A stretch of 64,000 bases of DNA from the NCBI GenBank assembly GCA_026016205.1, contig CP061209.1, forward strand, positions 570,330 through 634,329, read 5' to 3'. Positions within the stretch are counted from its first letter, which is position 1; each line of letters opens with the position of its first letter. Made by a program: the position numbers and the translations under genes. The notes below the pieces were generated by a model. The model worked only from the letters and a program-made list of their open reading frames with translations, made no database searches and was not told where the DNA came from. Positions 36,050 to 46,052 of the stretch are shown one piece after another. This DNA comes from Methanosarcinales archaeon. GTDB lineage: Archaea > Halobacteriota > UBA148 > JAUWXC01.

Positions 36050-36286
36050 ATGGATATAAAAAAATGCTCGTTTTGTGGCAACCCTATTGAACCTGGAACT
36101 GGCAAAATGTTGGTTAGGAATGATGGAAACATCTATTTCTTCTGTTCGTCCAAGTGTGAAAACAACATGGCCCTTGGCAGGATTGCAAGGAAGACCAAGT
36201 GGACGAAGCAGGCGAAGGCTAAAAAAATAGAAAGCGAGACCAAGAAAAAAGCGAAGCCAAAAAAGGTCAAGAAGGCGAAGAAGTGA
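36050..36286 (+). CDS. rpl24e: ribosomal protein eL24 with Lys-rich tail
   Basis: A 78-residue eL24. Zinc-binding [20 protein letters not shown] and [20 protein letters not shown] supply four cysteines. The end is a lysine-rich tail of ~25 residues, somewhat longer than usual. The ATG at 36050 is the family start; a GTG at 36038 lies almost on the ribosome binding site. Confidence 0.95.
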   Translation: MDIKKCSFCGNPIEPGTGKMLVRNDGNIYFFCSSKCENNMALGRIARKTKWTKQAKAKKIESETKKKAKPKKVKKAKK

Positions 36287-36292
36287 ATTAAG

Positions 36293-36709
36293 ATGCACGA
36301 GCGCACCTTCTTGATGATTAAACCAGATGGCGTTCAGCGTGGCGTAATAGGCGAGATTATTTCCAGAATCGAGCGAAGAGGATTTAAAATAGTTGCGCTC
36401 AAGATACTGCATGTAGATGATGAAATGGCGAAAAAACACTACGCCGAGCATATAGATAAGCCATTTTTTAATTCGTTAATAGAATTTATCAAGTCCGGTC
36501 CAGTTGTGGCGATGGTTATTGAGGGAGAGAACGCCATATCCACGATAAGAGAGATGGTTGGTGCAACCGACCCTAGAAAAGCCGCACCCGGCACAATCAG
36601 GGGCGATTTGGCACGTGATACGCATGACATCACATACAACATGGTTCATGCATCCGATTCCCCCCAATCTGCAAAAAGAGAGATTAGCCTTTATTTTGGC
36701 AACCTCTGA
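36293..36709 (+). CDS. ndk: nucleoside diphosphate kinase
   Basis: A 138-residue NDP kinase. Marks: [60 protein letters not shown], and the catalytic histidine in [20 protein letters not shown]. Maintains NTP pools from ATP. The eL24-ndk-infB order is usual for euryarchaea. Confidence 0.97.
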   Translation: MHERTFLMIKPDGVQRGVIGEIISRIERRGFKIVALKILHVDDEMAKKHYAEHIDKPFFNSLIEFIKSGPVVAMVIEGENAISTIREMVGATDPRKAAPGTIRGDLARDTHDITYNMVHASDSPQSAKREISLYFGNL

Positions 36710-36740
36710 TTCAAAAGGTTAGTTCAAAACTTCAACATTC

Positions 36741-36748
36741 TTTATATA
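36741..36748 (+). promoter_or_regulatory. TATA box for infB-rps6e
   Basis: TTTATATA is centred about 27 bases before 36771. This makes the ATG at 36778 (leader of a few bases) more likely than the ATG at 36769, which would sit at or before the transcript start. Confidence 0.5.
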
Positions 36749-36777
36749 TTCCCCAGAACATCTTTTGAATGGCGATT

Positions 36778-38550
36778 ATGGCAAAAAATCAGGAGAATGT
36801 GCGGACGCCCATTGTATGTGTGATGGGGCATGTCGACCATGGCAAGACCTCATTACTGGATAAGATACGTGGCACGAGCATCGCAGAAAGGGAAGCAGGT
36901 GCGATTACCCAGCATATTGGCGCTACTGAAATACCGCTGGATACCATCAAGACGCTATGCGGCCCTCTAATGAAAGGGGATTTTAAGATCCCAGGGCTAC
37001 TTTTCATTGATACGCCAGGGCATCATGCCTTTACGACACTGAGGAGCCGGGGGGGAGCGCTGGCAGATTTGGCAGTCGTAGTAGTTGACGTCAATGAGGG
37101 GTTTCAGCCGCAAACAATAGAGGCGCTGAAAATCTTGCGTCGTTTCAAGACTCCTTTCGTGATTGCTGCCAATAAAATCGACAGAATTCACGGATGGTGC
37201 CCATACGAAAACGAGGCTTTTATCACCACATACAAACGTCAAAGTGAGCGGGCAAAAATGGCACTTGAGGATGCCGTCTATAGACTGATTGGCCAATTAG
37301 ACGAAGTGGGTTTTTCTTCAGACAGGTACGATAGGATTAAGGATTTTCAGAAAAATGTCGGCGTGATTCCTGTTAGTGCTAAAACCGGAGAGGGAGTTCC
37401 AGACTTGTTGATGCTTCTTATCGGCTTGGCGCAAAGATTCCTTGAAAAAAATCTGAGAGTTCACGTCGCGGGCGAGGGCATTGGAACAATCCTAGAAGTT
37501 AAGGAGGAAAAGGGGCTCGGCACGACAGTCGACGTGATTCTGTACGATGGTGAACTAAAAGTTGGAGATAACATTGTGGTTGGCAGCCTAGGCGAGCCCA
37601 TAGTAACAAAGGTACGCGCATTACTAAAACCCAGGCCCCTCGCCGAAATCAGGTCAGAGGATAGATTCCAACGAGTAAACAAGGTAGTGGCAGCTTCGGG
37701 CATAAAAGTCGTCGCGCCAGGGCTGGAAAAAGCGCTTGCCGGCTCACTGATGAGAGTTGCCAAGGAAGACCTCGAATGCGTGGCAAAAGAAGTTAAGTCA
37801 GAATTGGAAGAGGTGACAATCCAGACAGATGAAACAGGCGTGATTCTCAAGGCAGATACAATCGGGTCGTTGGAAGCGCTAATAAACGAGTTGAAGAGCG
37901 CAAACGTGCCAATACGCAAGGCTGAAGTTGGCAATATTTCAAGAAAGGACATCTTCGAGGCGGCGACAATCAAGGACCGTTGCCTGGCAGTCGTAATAGG
38001 GTTTTGTGTGAATATCTTGCCAGATGCAAAAGAAGAGGTGCAAAAATCTGGCGTTAATGTATTCCAGAACAATGTGATATACCAGTTAGTCAATGATTAT
38101 AATGAATGGGTAGCCAAGGAGAAGTCGATATATGAAAAGAAGAGGCTCGAAGCAATCATCAGGCCTGGCAAATTTGTGATTATTCCTGGGTATGTATTCA
38201 GGCGCAGCAAGCCCGCCATAGTCGGCGTAAAGGTAACAGGAGGGATAATAAAGTCAGGAGTGAGCGTAACTAACGAGAATGGTGTACGAATCGGTACAAT
38301 TAAGGGCATTCAGGAGAGAGGAGAGCATATAAGTGAGGCTGTGGTTGGAAAAGAGGTGGCAGTTTCGATTGATGGCCCTACAGTCGGCCGACAGATTAAT
38401 GAGAAAGATACGCTCTATGTGGATATCCCAGAAAAACATGCAAAGATTCTTGAACAAGAATTGTATGATAAACTGTCTGCAGACGAACGTGAAACGCTGA
38501 CAGTGTTTCTAAATATAAAACAGAAAGAAAAACCATTTTGGGGCAAATAG
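36778..38550 (+). CDS. infB: translation initiation factor aIF5B (IF2-like)
   Basis: A 590-residue GTPase that joins the subunits at initiation. G1: MGHVDHGKTSLLDKIRGTSI; G2 area GAITQHIGATEIP; G3 DTPGHHAFTTL; G4 AANKIDRIHGW; then domain II (GEGIGTILEVKEEKGLGTTV), domain III and the C-terminal barrel with PGYVFRRSKPAIVGVKV. No intein. Its own TATA box separates it from ndk; eS6 follows 11 bp later. Confidence 0.96.
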   Translation: MAKNQENVRTPIVCVMGHVDHGKTSLLDKIRGTSIAEREAGAITQHIGATEIPLDTIKTLCGPLMKGDFKIPGLLFIDTPGHHAFTTLRSRGGALADLAVVVVDVNEGFQPQTIEALKILRRFKTPFVIAANKIDRIHGWCPYENEAFITTYKRQSERAKMALEDAVYRLIGQLDEVGFSSDRYDRIKDFQKNVGVIPVSAKTGEGVPDLLMLLIGLAQRFLEKNLRVHVAGEGIGTILEVKEEKGLGTTVDVILYDGELKVGDNIVVGSLGEPIVTKVRALLKPRPLAEIRSEDRFQRVNKVVAASGIKVVAPGLEKALAGSLMRVAKEDLECVAKEVKSELEEVTIQTDETGVILKADTIGSLEALINELKSANVPIRKAEVGNISRKDIFEAATIKDRCLAVVIGFCVNILPDAKEEVQKSGVNVFQNNVIYQLVNDYNEWVAKEKSIYEKKRLEAIIRPGKFVIIPGYVFRRSKPAIVGVKVTGGIIKSGVSVTNENGVRIGTIKGIQERGEHISEAVVGKEVAVSIDGPTVGRQINEKDTLYVDIPEKHAKILEQELYDKLSADERETLTVFLNIKQKEKPFWGK

Positions 38551-38561
38551 GAGATTAAAGC

Positions 38562-38960
38562 ATGGCAGATTTCAGAGTAGTAATTTCATCCCCTAAAGAG
38601 GGAAAAGCATACCAAGTAGAGGTTTCCGGAGCAGAAGCAAACAAATTTATTAGCAAGACCATTGGCGACGCGGTTGATGGTAGCGTAGTCGGATTAAATG
38701 CCTATACGCTGCAGATTACCGGTGGAACAGACAAAGATGGATTCCCAATGCGAAAAGACCTTCCCAAAGGAGGGCGGCGAAAAATCCTTACATACATAGG
38801 TATAGGGCACCATCCAAAAGAGGAAGGGCAAAGAAGACGAAAAACCGTGTGCGGGAGAGATATCACAGCAAACACATGCCAGATAAACACAATCATCACC
38901 AAATACGGATCGAAGCCTGTCGCTGACCTTCTGGGCAGTAAAAAAGAAAAAGAAGAGTGA
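38562..38960 (+). CDS. rps6e: ribosomal protein eS6
   Basis: A 132-residue eS6, archaeal short form without the kinase-target tail of eukaryotes. Marks: FRVVISSPKEGKAYQVEVSG, FISKTIGDAVDGSVVGLNAY, GGTDKDGFPMRKDLPKGGRR and RKTVCGRDITANTCQIN. It closes the long superoperon; a terminator-like hairpin overlaps its stop codon. Confidence 0.97.
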   Translation: MADFRVVISSPKEGKAYQVEVSGAEANKFISKTIGDAVDGSVVGLNAYTLQITGGTDKDGFPMRKDLPKGGRRKILTYIGIGHHPKEEGQRRRKTVCGRDITANTCQINTIITKYGSKPVADLLGSKKEKEE

Positions 38961-38979
38961 AATTATTGCTCACTTTTTG
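38956..38979 (+). terminator. hairpin plus T-run after rps6e
   Basis: AGTGA (38956-38960) pairs with TCACT (38970-38974), immediately followed by TTTT. Archaeal terminators are mainly T-runs, so the T-stretch is the stronger part. It matches the end of the operon and the start of a long AT-rich gap. Confidence 0.45.
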
Positions 38980-39813
38980 GGCTATGATAAAATTTTGATA
39001 TCTTAGTCTTTTTAAAATTTTAATATTATATTAAAATCAACTTAGTTACACTATATAATATACTTTTAGATGGTATCAATTAATAGTATATTATAAAGTA
39101 TCACCTGTAAAAATTTAGAGAAGAGATTTTACATTTTTATTTGGACTTTATTATATGATGCTATTTGGCACCAAACCCCAAGAGGTAAAGGACAAAAACA
39201 TGTGACAAAACACAATGCCCAAATCACGCTTATTTCTATAATATATAAGAATGAAAAAATACTGCCCAAAAAAGCCGGCATTTTGTCAACTCAATGATTC
39301 CAAAATCTATAAGAATATGGTGATTGGCACGTGCAAACCCCTGCTTTACGAGTTAAAACATACAAAAATCGACGAGATCGGGTTTTTTGTAAATTTGTTC
39401 CTATATATAGTGGAATATATCCTGCACGGTTGTATGAGAAATATTTGTCGAAACTGAGAATTATTCCACCAAGCAGCGTAGATTTATGATATCGATTAAC
39501 TCTCACTTTTTTGCGACTTTCTAAGTGCATTACAAAAAGCCAGTTAAACGTCTTTTGAGATAAAATAAGCCCTATTATGTCAAATTAACTAATTTAGAGC
39601 ATTTTACAAGGAGATATTTAGATGAGATAAGATGTACCTCAGATATATCTAAGATACTATTTTTCATCTCAAAATTAAAAATAACAAAATAAAAAATATA
39701 TTAAATTAATGACGAAAAATAAAATACAATAGGAAAATTTAGATATGTGGGAAAAGTGAGAGTTAAAAAGCAGAGAGAATATTTAGTAGTAGAGGAATAA
39801 AAGAAGCAAGAAG
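38961..39813. other. ~850-bp very AT-rich gap without a convincing gene
   Basis: Base composition drops sharply against both flanks, with many A/T runs and several TATA-like stretches. The one longer frame (39251-39457) has no recognisable protein and its start is too near its TATA-like box. The gap contains the 15-bp inverted repeat at 39496/39752 and a TATTTAGAT...ATCTAAGATA imperfect hairpin around 39614-39658. No rRNA, tRNA or Cdc6 gene adjoins it. It may be a decayed insertion, a non-coding RNA region or an origin-like AT-rich stretch; nothing here decides. Confidence 0.5.
39496..39766. repeat. 15-bp perfect inverted repeat, 271 bp end to end
   Basis: TTAACTCTCACTTTT at 39496-39510 is the exact reverse complement of AAAAGTGAGAGTTAA at 39752-39766. 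The ~240 bp between is AT-rich and non-coding. The size and layout resemble a miniature inverted-repeat element, but I see no clear flanking target duplication. Confidence 0.5.
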
Positions 39814-40215
39814 ATGGCCAGAATAAGAGAGGCGAAACGCACGGCCACGACGATGGTGGTCCGGTCACATGCAACTGCACGCATCACGCAGTCTAGGGAC
39901 CCCTACCTAGAATTAATGAGACGGTTGTTCCAGGGAGAAACCACTGCGATGAGGGCGAAACGTTTTCTTGAACTAGTCGAGAAAAGAAAAAGTGAGGGCA
40001 AACCCATATTGGTGAGGGAATGGAATCGGCTGCTCAAAGAGATGAGTGTCAGTAGGTCCTCCTTTTATGCAATGCGAAACAAGCTGTTGGGCGCCGGCGT
40101 ACTTGAAATACGAAACGGCGAATACCACTTATCAGGGCAATTCAGCAAGGATTTGTCAGATATGGCGCGATGGTGGTGGACTGCAGTTTTAAATAAGCCA
40201 TCGGACGCATTATGA
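39814..40215 (+). CDS. winged-helix-like protein, unknown target
   Basis: A 133-residue basic protein. The N-terminus has many Arg/Thr (IREAKRTATTMVVRSHATAR). A DNA-binding-like fold lies at about residues 65-110: ILVREWNRLLKEMSVSRSSF, then YAMRNKLLGAGVLEIRNGEY with a wing ending in YHLSG. No partner domain follows, only an aromatic end DMARWWWTAVLNK. It stands alone after the AT-rich gap and ends in a 6-bp convergent overlap with the next regulator. I do not recognise the family. Confidence 0.6.
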   Translation: MARIREAKRTATTMVVRSHATARITQSRDPYLELMRRLFQGETTAMRAKRFLELVEKRKSEGKPILVREWNRLLKEMSVSRSSFYAMRNKLLGAGVLEIRNGEYHLSGQFSKDLSDMARWWWTAVLNKPSDAL

Positions 40216-40758
40216 GCCGAGAAGTTTCTTCCTGAGTTGAAGTAACTCATCCATCCGTTTTCGGACCTTTTCAAAATCCTTCTTGATTTTCGGGGATTTT
40301 GCGACCTGCTTCTCAATTTTGCTGATTTCCCTGAGATATGGGCCAAATCTCCTACTTATGCGCGTCGCATCCTTTAGTGTGAGCGATTTTTTGCCCTTTA
40401 ATTCATCCCGGTAGATGATATCCATCTTGGAACCGAGAGATGCTATTTTCTTATGCAACCTGCCGACATCTTCATCGTGCAGGGGTAGCCCCACATCCCC
40501 CAAGACACTATGTAGCTCGCCCAAAATCCCGGCAACTGTTTTGCCCAAATCGGTTAGTTCGATATACTTGGTCCGCCCTTCATGTGAAAAAGCAACCAAC
40601 CCATGCTGCTCCATTTCAGAAAGGACATTTGTGATGTGGGCATATGTGCTGTCAACAGCCCTGGCGATAGCCAAGGCATACGGCCTCTTGTGAGAGGCAA
40701 TTGCCAGCAAGATGCGCGCAGGCTTTTCACGCAAAAAAAGCTTCTCCATGTCTTTCAT
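40210..40758 (-). CDS. MarR-like winged-helix regulator with coiled-coil tail
   Basis: A 182-residue protein. The first ~85 residues are a winged helix: EKPARILLAIASHKRPYALA, IARAVDSTYAHITNVLSEME, QHGLVAFSHEGRTKYIELTD. After LGKTVAGILGELHSVL the rest is helical with many charged residues, ending in a Lys-rich coiled coil (KVRKRMDELLQLRKKLLGS). It starts 3 bp after the small protein at 40762-40917, so the two form an operon. Target unknown. Confidence 0.7.
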   Translation of the reverse strand: MKDMEKLFLREKPARILLAIASHKRPYALAIARAVDSTYAHITNVLSEMEQHGLVAFSHEGRTKYIELTDLGKTVAGILGELHSVLGDVGLPLHDEDVGRLHKKIASLGSKMDIIYRDELKGKKSLTLKDATRISRRFGPYLREISKIEKQVAKSPKIKKDFEKVRKRMDELLQLRKKLLGS

Positions 40759-40761
40759 GAC

Positions 40762-40917
40762 TCATTCCATCTTTTTAGCCTTTCCAGCCTTCGTTGTTAT
40801 GTCGATGCCCAGCCAGTAGGCGTCATCCGTTTTATGCATACCCATTTCAACCTTGTCGATCTCCTTTTTTGTATGAAAGATCCTTACCTTGCCATCGACC
40901 GTTACCCTGACCTCCAA
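40762..40917 (-). CDS. 51-residue conserved-looking small protein
   Basis: The frame reads (TTG) MEVRVTVDGKVRIFHTKKEI and later KTDDAYWLGIDITTKAGKAK before a TGA. It has a strand-turn-strand beginning and an acidic/aromatic middle. GGGGGTG lies six bases before the TTG, and the next gene follows at 3 bp, both supporting translation. A TATA-like stretch at about 40937-40945 is close, so the transcript may start near the TTG. Function unknown. Confidence 0.55.
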   Translation of the reverse strand: MEVRVTVDGKVRIFHTKKEIDKVEMGMHKTDDAYWLGIDITTKAGKAKKME

Positions 40918-40997
40918 ACACTACACCCCCTTAAGCTATATTTATGAAATGAACTCACATATAACTTGATAGGATGTTTTTAATAAAGTTGCGTTTG

Positions 40998-42859
<1,862 letters not shown>

Positions 42860-42954
42860 TATAATACCCCATGTCCCATACGTCCAAACGGTATATATCC
42901 TTTTTTAATGGAGTTCCAATAGTTATAAGAGGAAATAGTACAAGCATAAAGAAC

Positions 42955-43635
42955 ATGGCAACGACGAAGAGAGTATATGAACGGCTTGCACCCGTTTATG
43001 ACTTAGATGATGTGATGTTCGCTGGAGCCAAGCAGCACTGGCGCAAGAAAATTATAGACATACTGGATATCGAAAACGCCAAACTCGTTTTAGATATCAC
43101 GACTGGTACCGGCAGGGCTGCGAAAATACTCTCAAAAAGAGTGAAGAACGGTCGGGTAATAGCCGTAGATATATCCAAAAACATGCTTAAAATCGCCAGG
43201 ATGAGGAATCATGGGGGGGATAATCTGCACTTCATCTTGTGTGATGCTGCGCACCTGCCGCTTAAGGATGGAGTATTTGATGGCGTAAGCTGTATGTGTG
43301 GGATGGACACGGTTGATGAGCCGGAAGTGGTTCTCTCCGAAGTGGTGCGAGTTCTCAAAAACAAAGGAAGATTTGGCATGATGTACTTCAGGGAGTCAAA
43401 GGGGTGGCTCAGGCATCTGGATGCAATCCTTAAAAAATATTACAATTTGATATGGAACACAGGGAATGTTGATATAGCATCCATGATTTCGGACCACCCT
43501 CTGAGGACAGTCAAGAAGCAGGACCTGCTAATTGCCGATGCCCTAGTTGTGGAAAAATGCCGGGAGCGCGATTCGAACGCGCGATCTTCAGATCTCTCAC
43601 TTTTCCGTCAACGCCAAGGGGCTCCGCCCCTTTGA
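42955..43635 (+). CDS. UbiE-like SAM-dependent methyltransferase, 3' end running into antisense tRNA-Met
   Basis: A 226-residue class I methyltransferase. Marks: VYERLAPVYDLDDVMFAGAK, VLDITTGTGRAAKILSKRVK (SAM loop), VIAVDISKNMLKIARMRNHG, LCDAAHLPLKDGVFDGVSCM and VVLSEVVRVLKNKGRFGMMY. The family fold is complete by about residue 200 (LLIADALVVEKC). The final 26 codons lie in the complement of the tRNA-Met gene. A TATA-like box near 42923 supports a leaderless ATG at 42955. Substrate unknown. Confidence 0.8.
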   Translation: MATTKRVYERLAPVYDLDDVMFAGAKQHWRKKIIDILDIENAKLVLDITTGTGRAAKILSKRVKNGRVIAVDISKNMLKIARMRNHGGDNLHFILCDAAHLPLKDGVFDGVSCMCGMDTVDEPEVVLSEVVRVLKNKGRFGMMYFRESKGWLRHLDAILKKYYNLIWNTGNVDIASMISDHPLRTVKKQDLLIADALVVEKCRERDSNARSSDLSLFRQRQGAPPL

Positions 43636-43682
43636 ACCCTAGGTTATGAGTCTGACGCCTTAACCATCTAGGCCACCCCGGC
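43558..43682 (-). tRNA. tRNA-Met(CAT), elongator-type, with a 51-nt intron
   Basis: Acceptor GCCGGGG/TCCCGGC with discriminator A; D-arm GCCT/AGGC; anticodon stem TCAGA/TCTGA; T-arm GCGCG/CGCGC around TTCGAAT. The anticodon loop is CTCATA followed by an intron of about 51 nt (43594-43644) and one A. The intron contains a strong hairpin AGGGGC GGA GCCCCT. Acceptor start is G-C, not the A1-U72 of archaeal initiators, so it is called elongator. It overlaps the methyltransferase 3' end on the other strand. Confidence 0.9.
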
Positions 43683-43798
43683 ATCTTGCACGACTTGTTA
43701 CTGCCCATAATATAGTATAACAATTGTGGTAAAAGACATTCCGCCGAAAGATTTATAGAACACGAGATATATTTTAATTTAAGATAAAGGTGGAATAG

Positions 43799-44191
43799 AT
43801 GATAGAACGGTCAGTATCGGTACTAGATGAAAAAGAGGATGAGTTCGCGCGGATTCTTATGAACATAGAGCTGAAGAGGAACGTCGCAAGAACGCTGGTA
43901 TACCTGACAAATGTGGAGGAAGCTACATCCAGGCACATAGAATTAGGCGCGGACCTGAGACAGCCAGAAGTGAGCACTGCAATGCGGAGGCTCATGGAGG
44001 AGAACTGGGTCGATGTGCGCGAGATTAAGAAAGAGGGCAAAGGAAGGCCCGTAAAGTGCTACAAGTTGGCGGCTCCAATCGAAGAAATAGTCAACAAACT
44101 TGAGAAGAGGAAACAGGAGCAGGTAGCAAAAGATCTGGAAAGCATCCAGAAACTGAGAGAGCTTGGGGGCCAAAAGATACTCAAATTTTAA
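43799..44191 (+). CDS. predicted winged-helix transcriptional regulator (COG3388-like)
   Basis: A 130-residue protein. The DNA-binding part is RNVARTLVYLTNVEEATSRH, IELGADLRQPEVSTAMRRLM, then the wing KEGKGRPVKCYKLAAP. A helical tail (EEIVNKLEKRKQEQVAKDLE) probably gives dimerisation. The archaeal small-regulator family fits, but no target is known. AAAGGTGG precedes the ATG and a TATA-like TTTATAG is near 43752. It ends in a 4-bp convergent overlap with rpiA. Confidence 0.75.
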   Translation: MIERSVSVLDEKEDEFARILMNIELKRNVARTLVYLTNVEEATSRHIELGADLRQPEVSTAMRRLMEENWVDVREIKKEGKGRPVKCYKLAAPIEEIVNKLEKRKQEQVAKDLESIQKLRELGGQKILKF

Positions 44192-44868
44192 CTGATTTCT
44201 CTTTTTAGAACTTCCACTCCATCCTTTCGCCCAACATGTACCTCCTTGATATTCGTAAAAATGCCATGCTCGACCACACCGGGGATTGTAGAAATGGCTT
44301 TACTAAGTTTTAGCGGATTTGTTATCTTGCCAAAGTCAACGTCAATGATGAAGTTGCCGTTATCCGTTATCACCGGGCCGCCTTTTTTCTGAGCCAATCT
44401 CAACTGAGGTTTGCCGCCCAGTCCTTTTACCTTCACCTCGACGGATTTCCATGCACACTGCAAGATCTCCACCGGAACCGGTTGGCCTAACACATTCACC
44501 AACTTCCGTTCCTCAATAGCAACCACAAACCGCTTTGCGGAGAGTGCCACGACTTTTTCGCGCGTGTGGGCCCCCCCTCCCCCTTTAATCGCATTTAACT
44601 TGGAATCTACCTGGTCCGCCCCATCTATCGCCAGATTGAGCGAAGCATGTTTCCACAGTGACGTTAGTGGTATCCCTTCTTCCATTGCCAACATCTCGGT
44701 CCCATAAGAGGTGGGGACAGCAAGAATGTTCAGACCGCCTCTAACCAGTTCACCCAGTCGCTTAATCGCATATGCCATAGTAGTGCCAGTCCCCAGACCG
44801 ATGACCATTCCGTCCCTGACCAGCGCAGCTATGGATTCTCCTGCCATTCTCTTTTCCATATCGGACAT
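44188..44868 (-). CDS. rpiA: ribose-5-phosphate isomerase A
   Basis: A 226-residue RpiA. Marks: DGMVIGLGTGTTMAYAIKRL, VPTSYGTEMLAMEEGIPLTS, LAIDGADQVDSKLNAIKGGG with catalytic Asp, GAHTREKVVALSAKRFVVAI and TDNGNFIIDVDF. It interconverts ribose and ribulose 5-phosphate; with Fae-Hps it gives methanogen-type pentose supply. Earlier in-frame starts lie on the TATA box (44889-44897), so the ATG at 44868 is chosen, possibly leaderless. Confidence 0.95.
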   Translation of the reverse strand: MSDMEKRMAGESIAALVRDGMVIGLGTGTTMAYAIKRLGELVRGGLNILAVPTSYGTEMLAMEEGIPLTSLWKHASLNLAIDGADQVDSKLNAIKGGGGAHTREKVVALSAKRFVVAIEERKLVNVLGQPVPVEILQCAWKSVEVKVKGLGGKPQLRLAQKKGGPVITDNGNFIIDVDFGKITNPLKLSKAISTIPGVVEHGIFTNIKEVHVGRKDGVEVLKREIS

Positions 44869-44954
44869 TGCATTAAGATTGACGTTGGCTATATAAAAAA
44901 CTTGCATAACAAAAAGATTTTATTGAGATAACCAATGTAATATTGGGATTAAGC

Positions 44955-45431
44955 ATGACAAAAATACTTGTAGCATACTACTCCAGAACTGGAAATACTG
45001 AAGAACTTGCAAAGGCTGTAGCAGAGGGCGTGAAGGATGCTGGCGGGAATGCCACGCTGAAAGAGGCAAATGAAGTTCACCCTGAGGAACTGTTAGCCTA
45101 TGATGGTATCATCATTGGCTCACCAGTGTACTTTGGCGGCATGGCAGCTGATGTAAAAAAGCTCATTGACGAGTCGATTTGCGTCAGAAGGAAATTGGAA
45201 AACAAGGTTGGCGCAGCATTCGTAACATCCAGGCATAGAACTGGAGGGAAAGAAACAACGCTACTATCTATTCTGGAGGCGATGCTGGTGCATGGAATGG
45301 TTGTCATCGGCGACCCGATAGAAACTGGAGGGCACTACGGCGCAGCCGGCGCAGATGAGCAGGGCAAAAAAGAAGCCTATGGCCTGGGAAAACGAATAGT
45401 AAAAATCGCCGAGAGGCTAAACATGGAGTAA
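44955..45431 (+). CDS. flavodoxin / WrbA-like flavoprotein
   Basis: A 158-residue flavodoxin-fold protein. FMN phosphate loop KILVAYYSRTGNTEELAKAV, then YDGIIIGSPVYFGGMAADVK and AAFVTSRHRTGGKETTLLSI with MLVHGMVVIGDP. This resembles NAD(P)H:quinone oxidoreductases of the WrbA/flavodoxin-like family. It is divergent from rpiA across ~85 bp with one TATA box each way; TTTTATTG near 44918 fits a leaderless ATG. Redox partner unknown. Confidence 0.85.
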   Translation: MTKILVAYYSRTGNTEELAKAVAEGVKDAGGNATLKEANEVHPEELLAYDGIIIGSPVYFGGMAADVKKLIDESICVRRKLENKVGAAFVTSRHRTGGKETTLLSILEAMLVHGMVVIGDPIETGGHYGAAGADEQGKKEAYGLGKRIVKIAERLNME

Positions 45432-45458
45432 ATCTTAAATACAAGTTAACCCGATTAC

Positions 45459-45519
45459 GGATGGGAGTGAGTTTAGGCGTCCCATCCCCTCTAGAAAAAG
45501 CCTAGATTCGCTCCTCACT
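45459..45519 (+). ncRNA. candidate structured RNA with an H-type pseudoknot
   Basis: GGATGGG (45459-45465) pairs with CCCATCC (45481-45487). AGTGAG plus TTTAGGC (45466-45478) pairs with GCCTAGA (45500-45506) and CTCACT (45514-45519). The two helices interlock as an H-type pseudoknot, or compete as a switch. A TATA-like CTTAAATAC at 45434-45442 would start the transcript right at the first helix. A second TATA-like box (about 45568-45576) seems to serve the next gene, so this may be a free RNA. No known family recognised. Confidence 0.4.
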
Positions 45520-45603
45520 TAATTTTGATGAATCTGCTGCGTATGATGTGTTAGAAACGTTTAAGCATGATTTTATCGTAGTGGATGAACCTAGAGGATT
45601 ACA

Positions 45604-45774
45604 ATGAACAAATCAAAAAGAGTGGAAAGTTGCATATCCTGCGGCGTCATGCTTGTAGAGCCTGGGTTCGTCCGGTTCCCATGTCCAGAATGCGGAGAGG
45701 AGATAGGAAGATGCGTGAAATGCCGAAAACAAAGCAACCCATACAGGTGCAAGTGCGGATTTATTGGACCGTGA
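45604..45774 (+). CDS. small zinc-ribbon translation-associated protein (HVO_2753-like)
   Basis: A 56-residue protein: [40 protein letters not shown] and [10 protein letters not shown]. Four Cys-rich knuckles (CxxC, CxxC, CxxC, CxC) form two zinc sites. The family is small archaeal zinc-ribbon RNA-binding-like proteins, typically placed just before aEF1B as here (9 bp gap). It is translated from ATG at 45604 after a TATA-like ATTTTATCG about 30 bases upstream. Confidence 0.92.
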   Translation: MNKSKRVESCISCGVMLVEPGFVRFPCPECGEEIGRCVKCRKQSNPYRCKCGFIGP

Positions 45775-45783
45775 GGTAAGCAT

Positions 45784-46047
45784 ATGGCAGTTATAGCTAA
45801 AATCAAGATGATGCCATCGAGCCCAGACACTGATTTAGAGAAGCTTAAGGAGAATATCAAAGCAGCAATGCCAGGTAGTGCAAAACTAGGCGAGATGAAA
45901 GAGGAGCCGATAGCATTTGGTCTCAAGGCGATAATGGCAACGGTTACCGTTGAAGATGTAGAGGGGGGGACCGAAAAAGTTGAGGAGGCGTTTGCCAAGG
46001 TCGATGGCGTAGAGAGTGTGCAGGTTATAAGTTTAGACCGCATATGA
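45784..46047 (+). CDS. ef1b: translation elongation factor aEF1B (EF-1 beta)
   Basis: An 87-residue nucleotide-exchange factor for aEF1A. Marks: [40 protein letters not shown] and the ending [20 protein letters not shown]. It is in an operon with the preceding zinc-ribbon gene and ends 5 bp before tRNA-Ala. Confidence 0.95.
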   Translation: MAVIAKIKMMPSSPDTDLEKLKENIKAAMPGSAKLGEMKEEPIAFGLKAIMATVTVEDVEGGTEKVEEAFAKVDGVESVQVISLDRI

Positions 46048-46052
46048 GCTTC

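Noticed and set aside
39251..39457. 68-codon plus-strand frame in the AT-rich gap
   Set aside because: Its start is only a few bases after the TATA-like stretch, the composition is that of AT-rich noise, and no protein motif is visible.
38961..39813. Replication origin in the AT-rich gap
   Set aside because: No Cdc6/Orc1 gene is adjacent and I found no repeated origin-recognition-box-like motifs, so AT-richness alone is not enough for a feature call.
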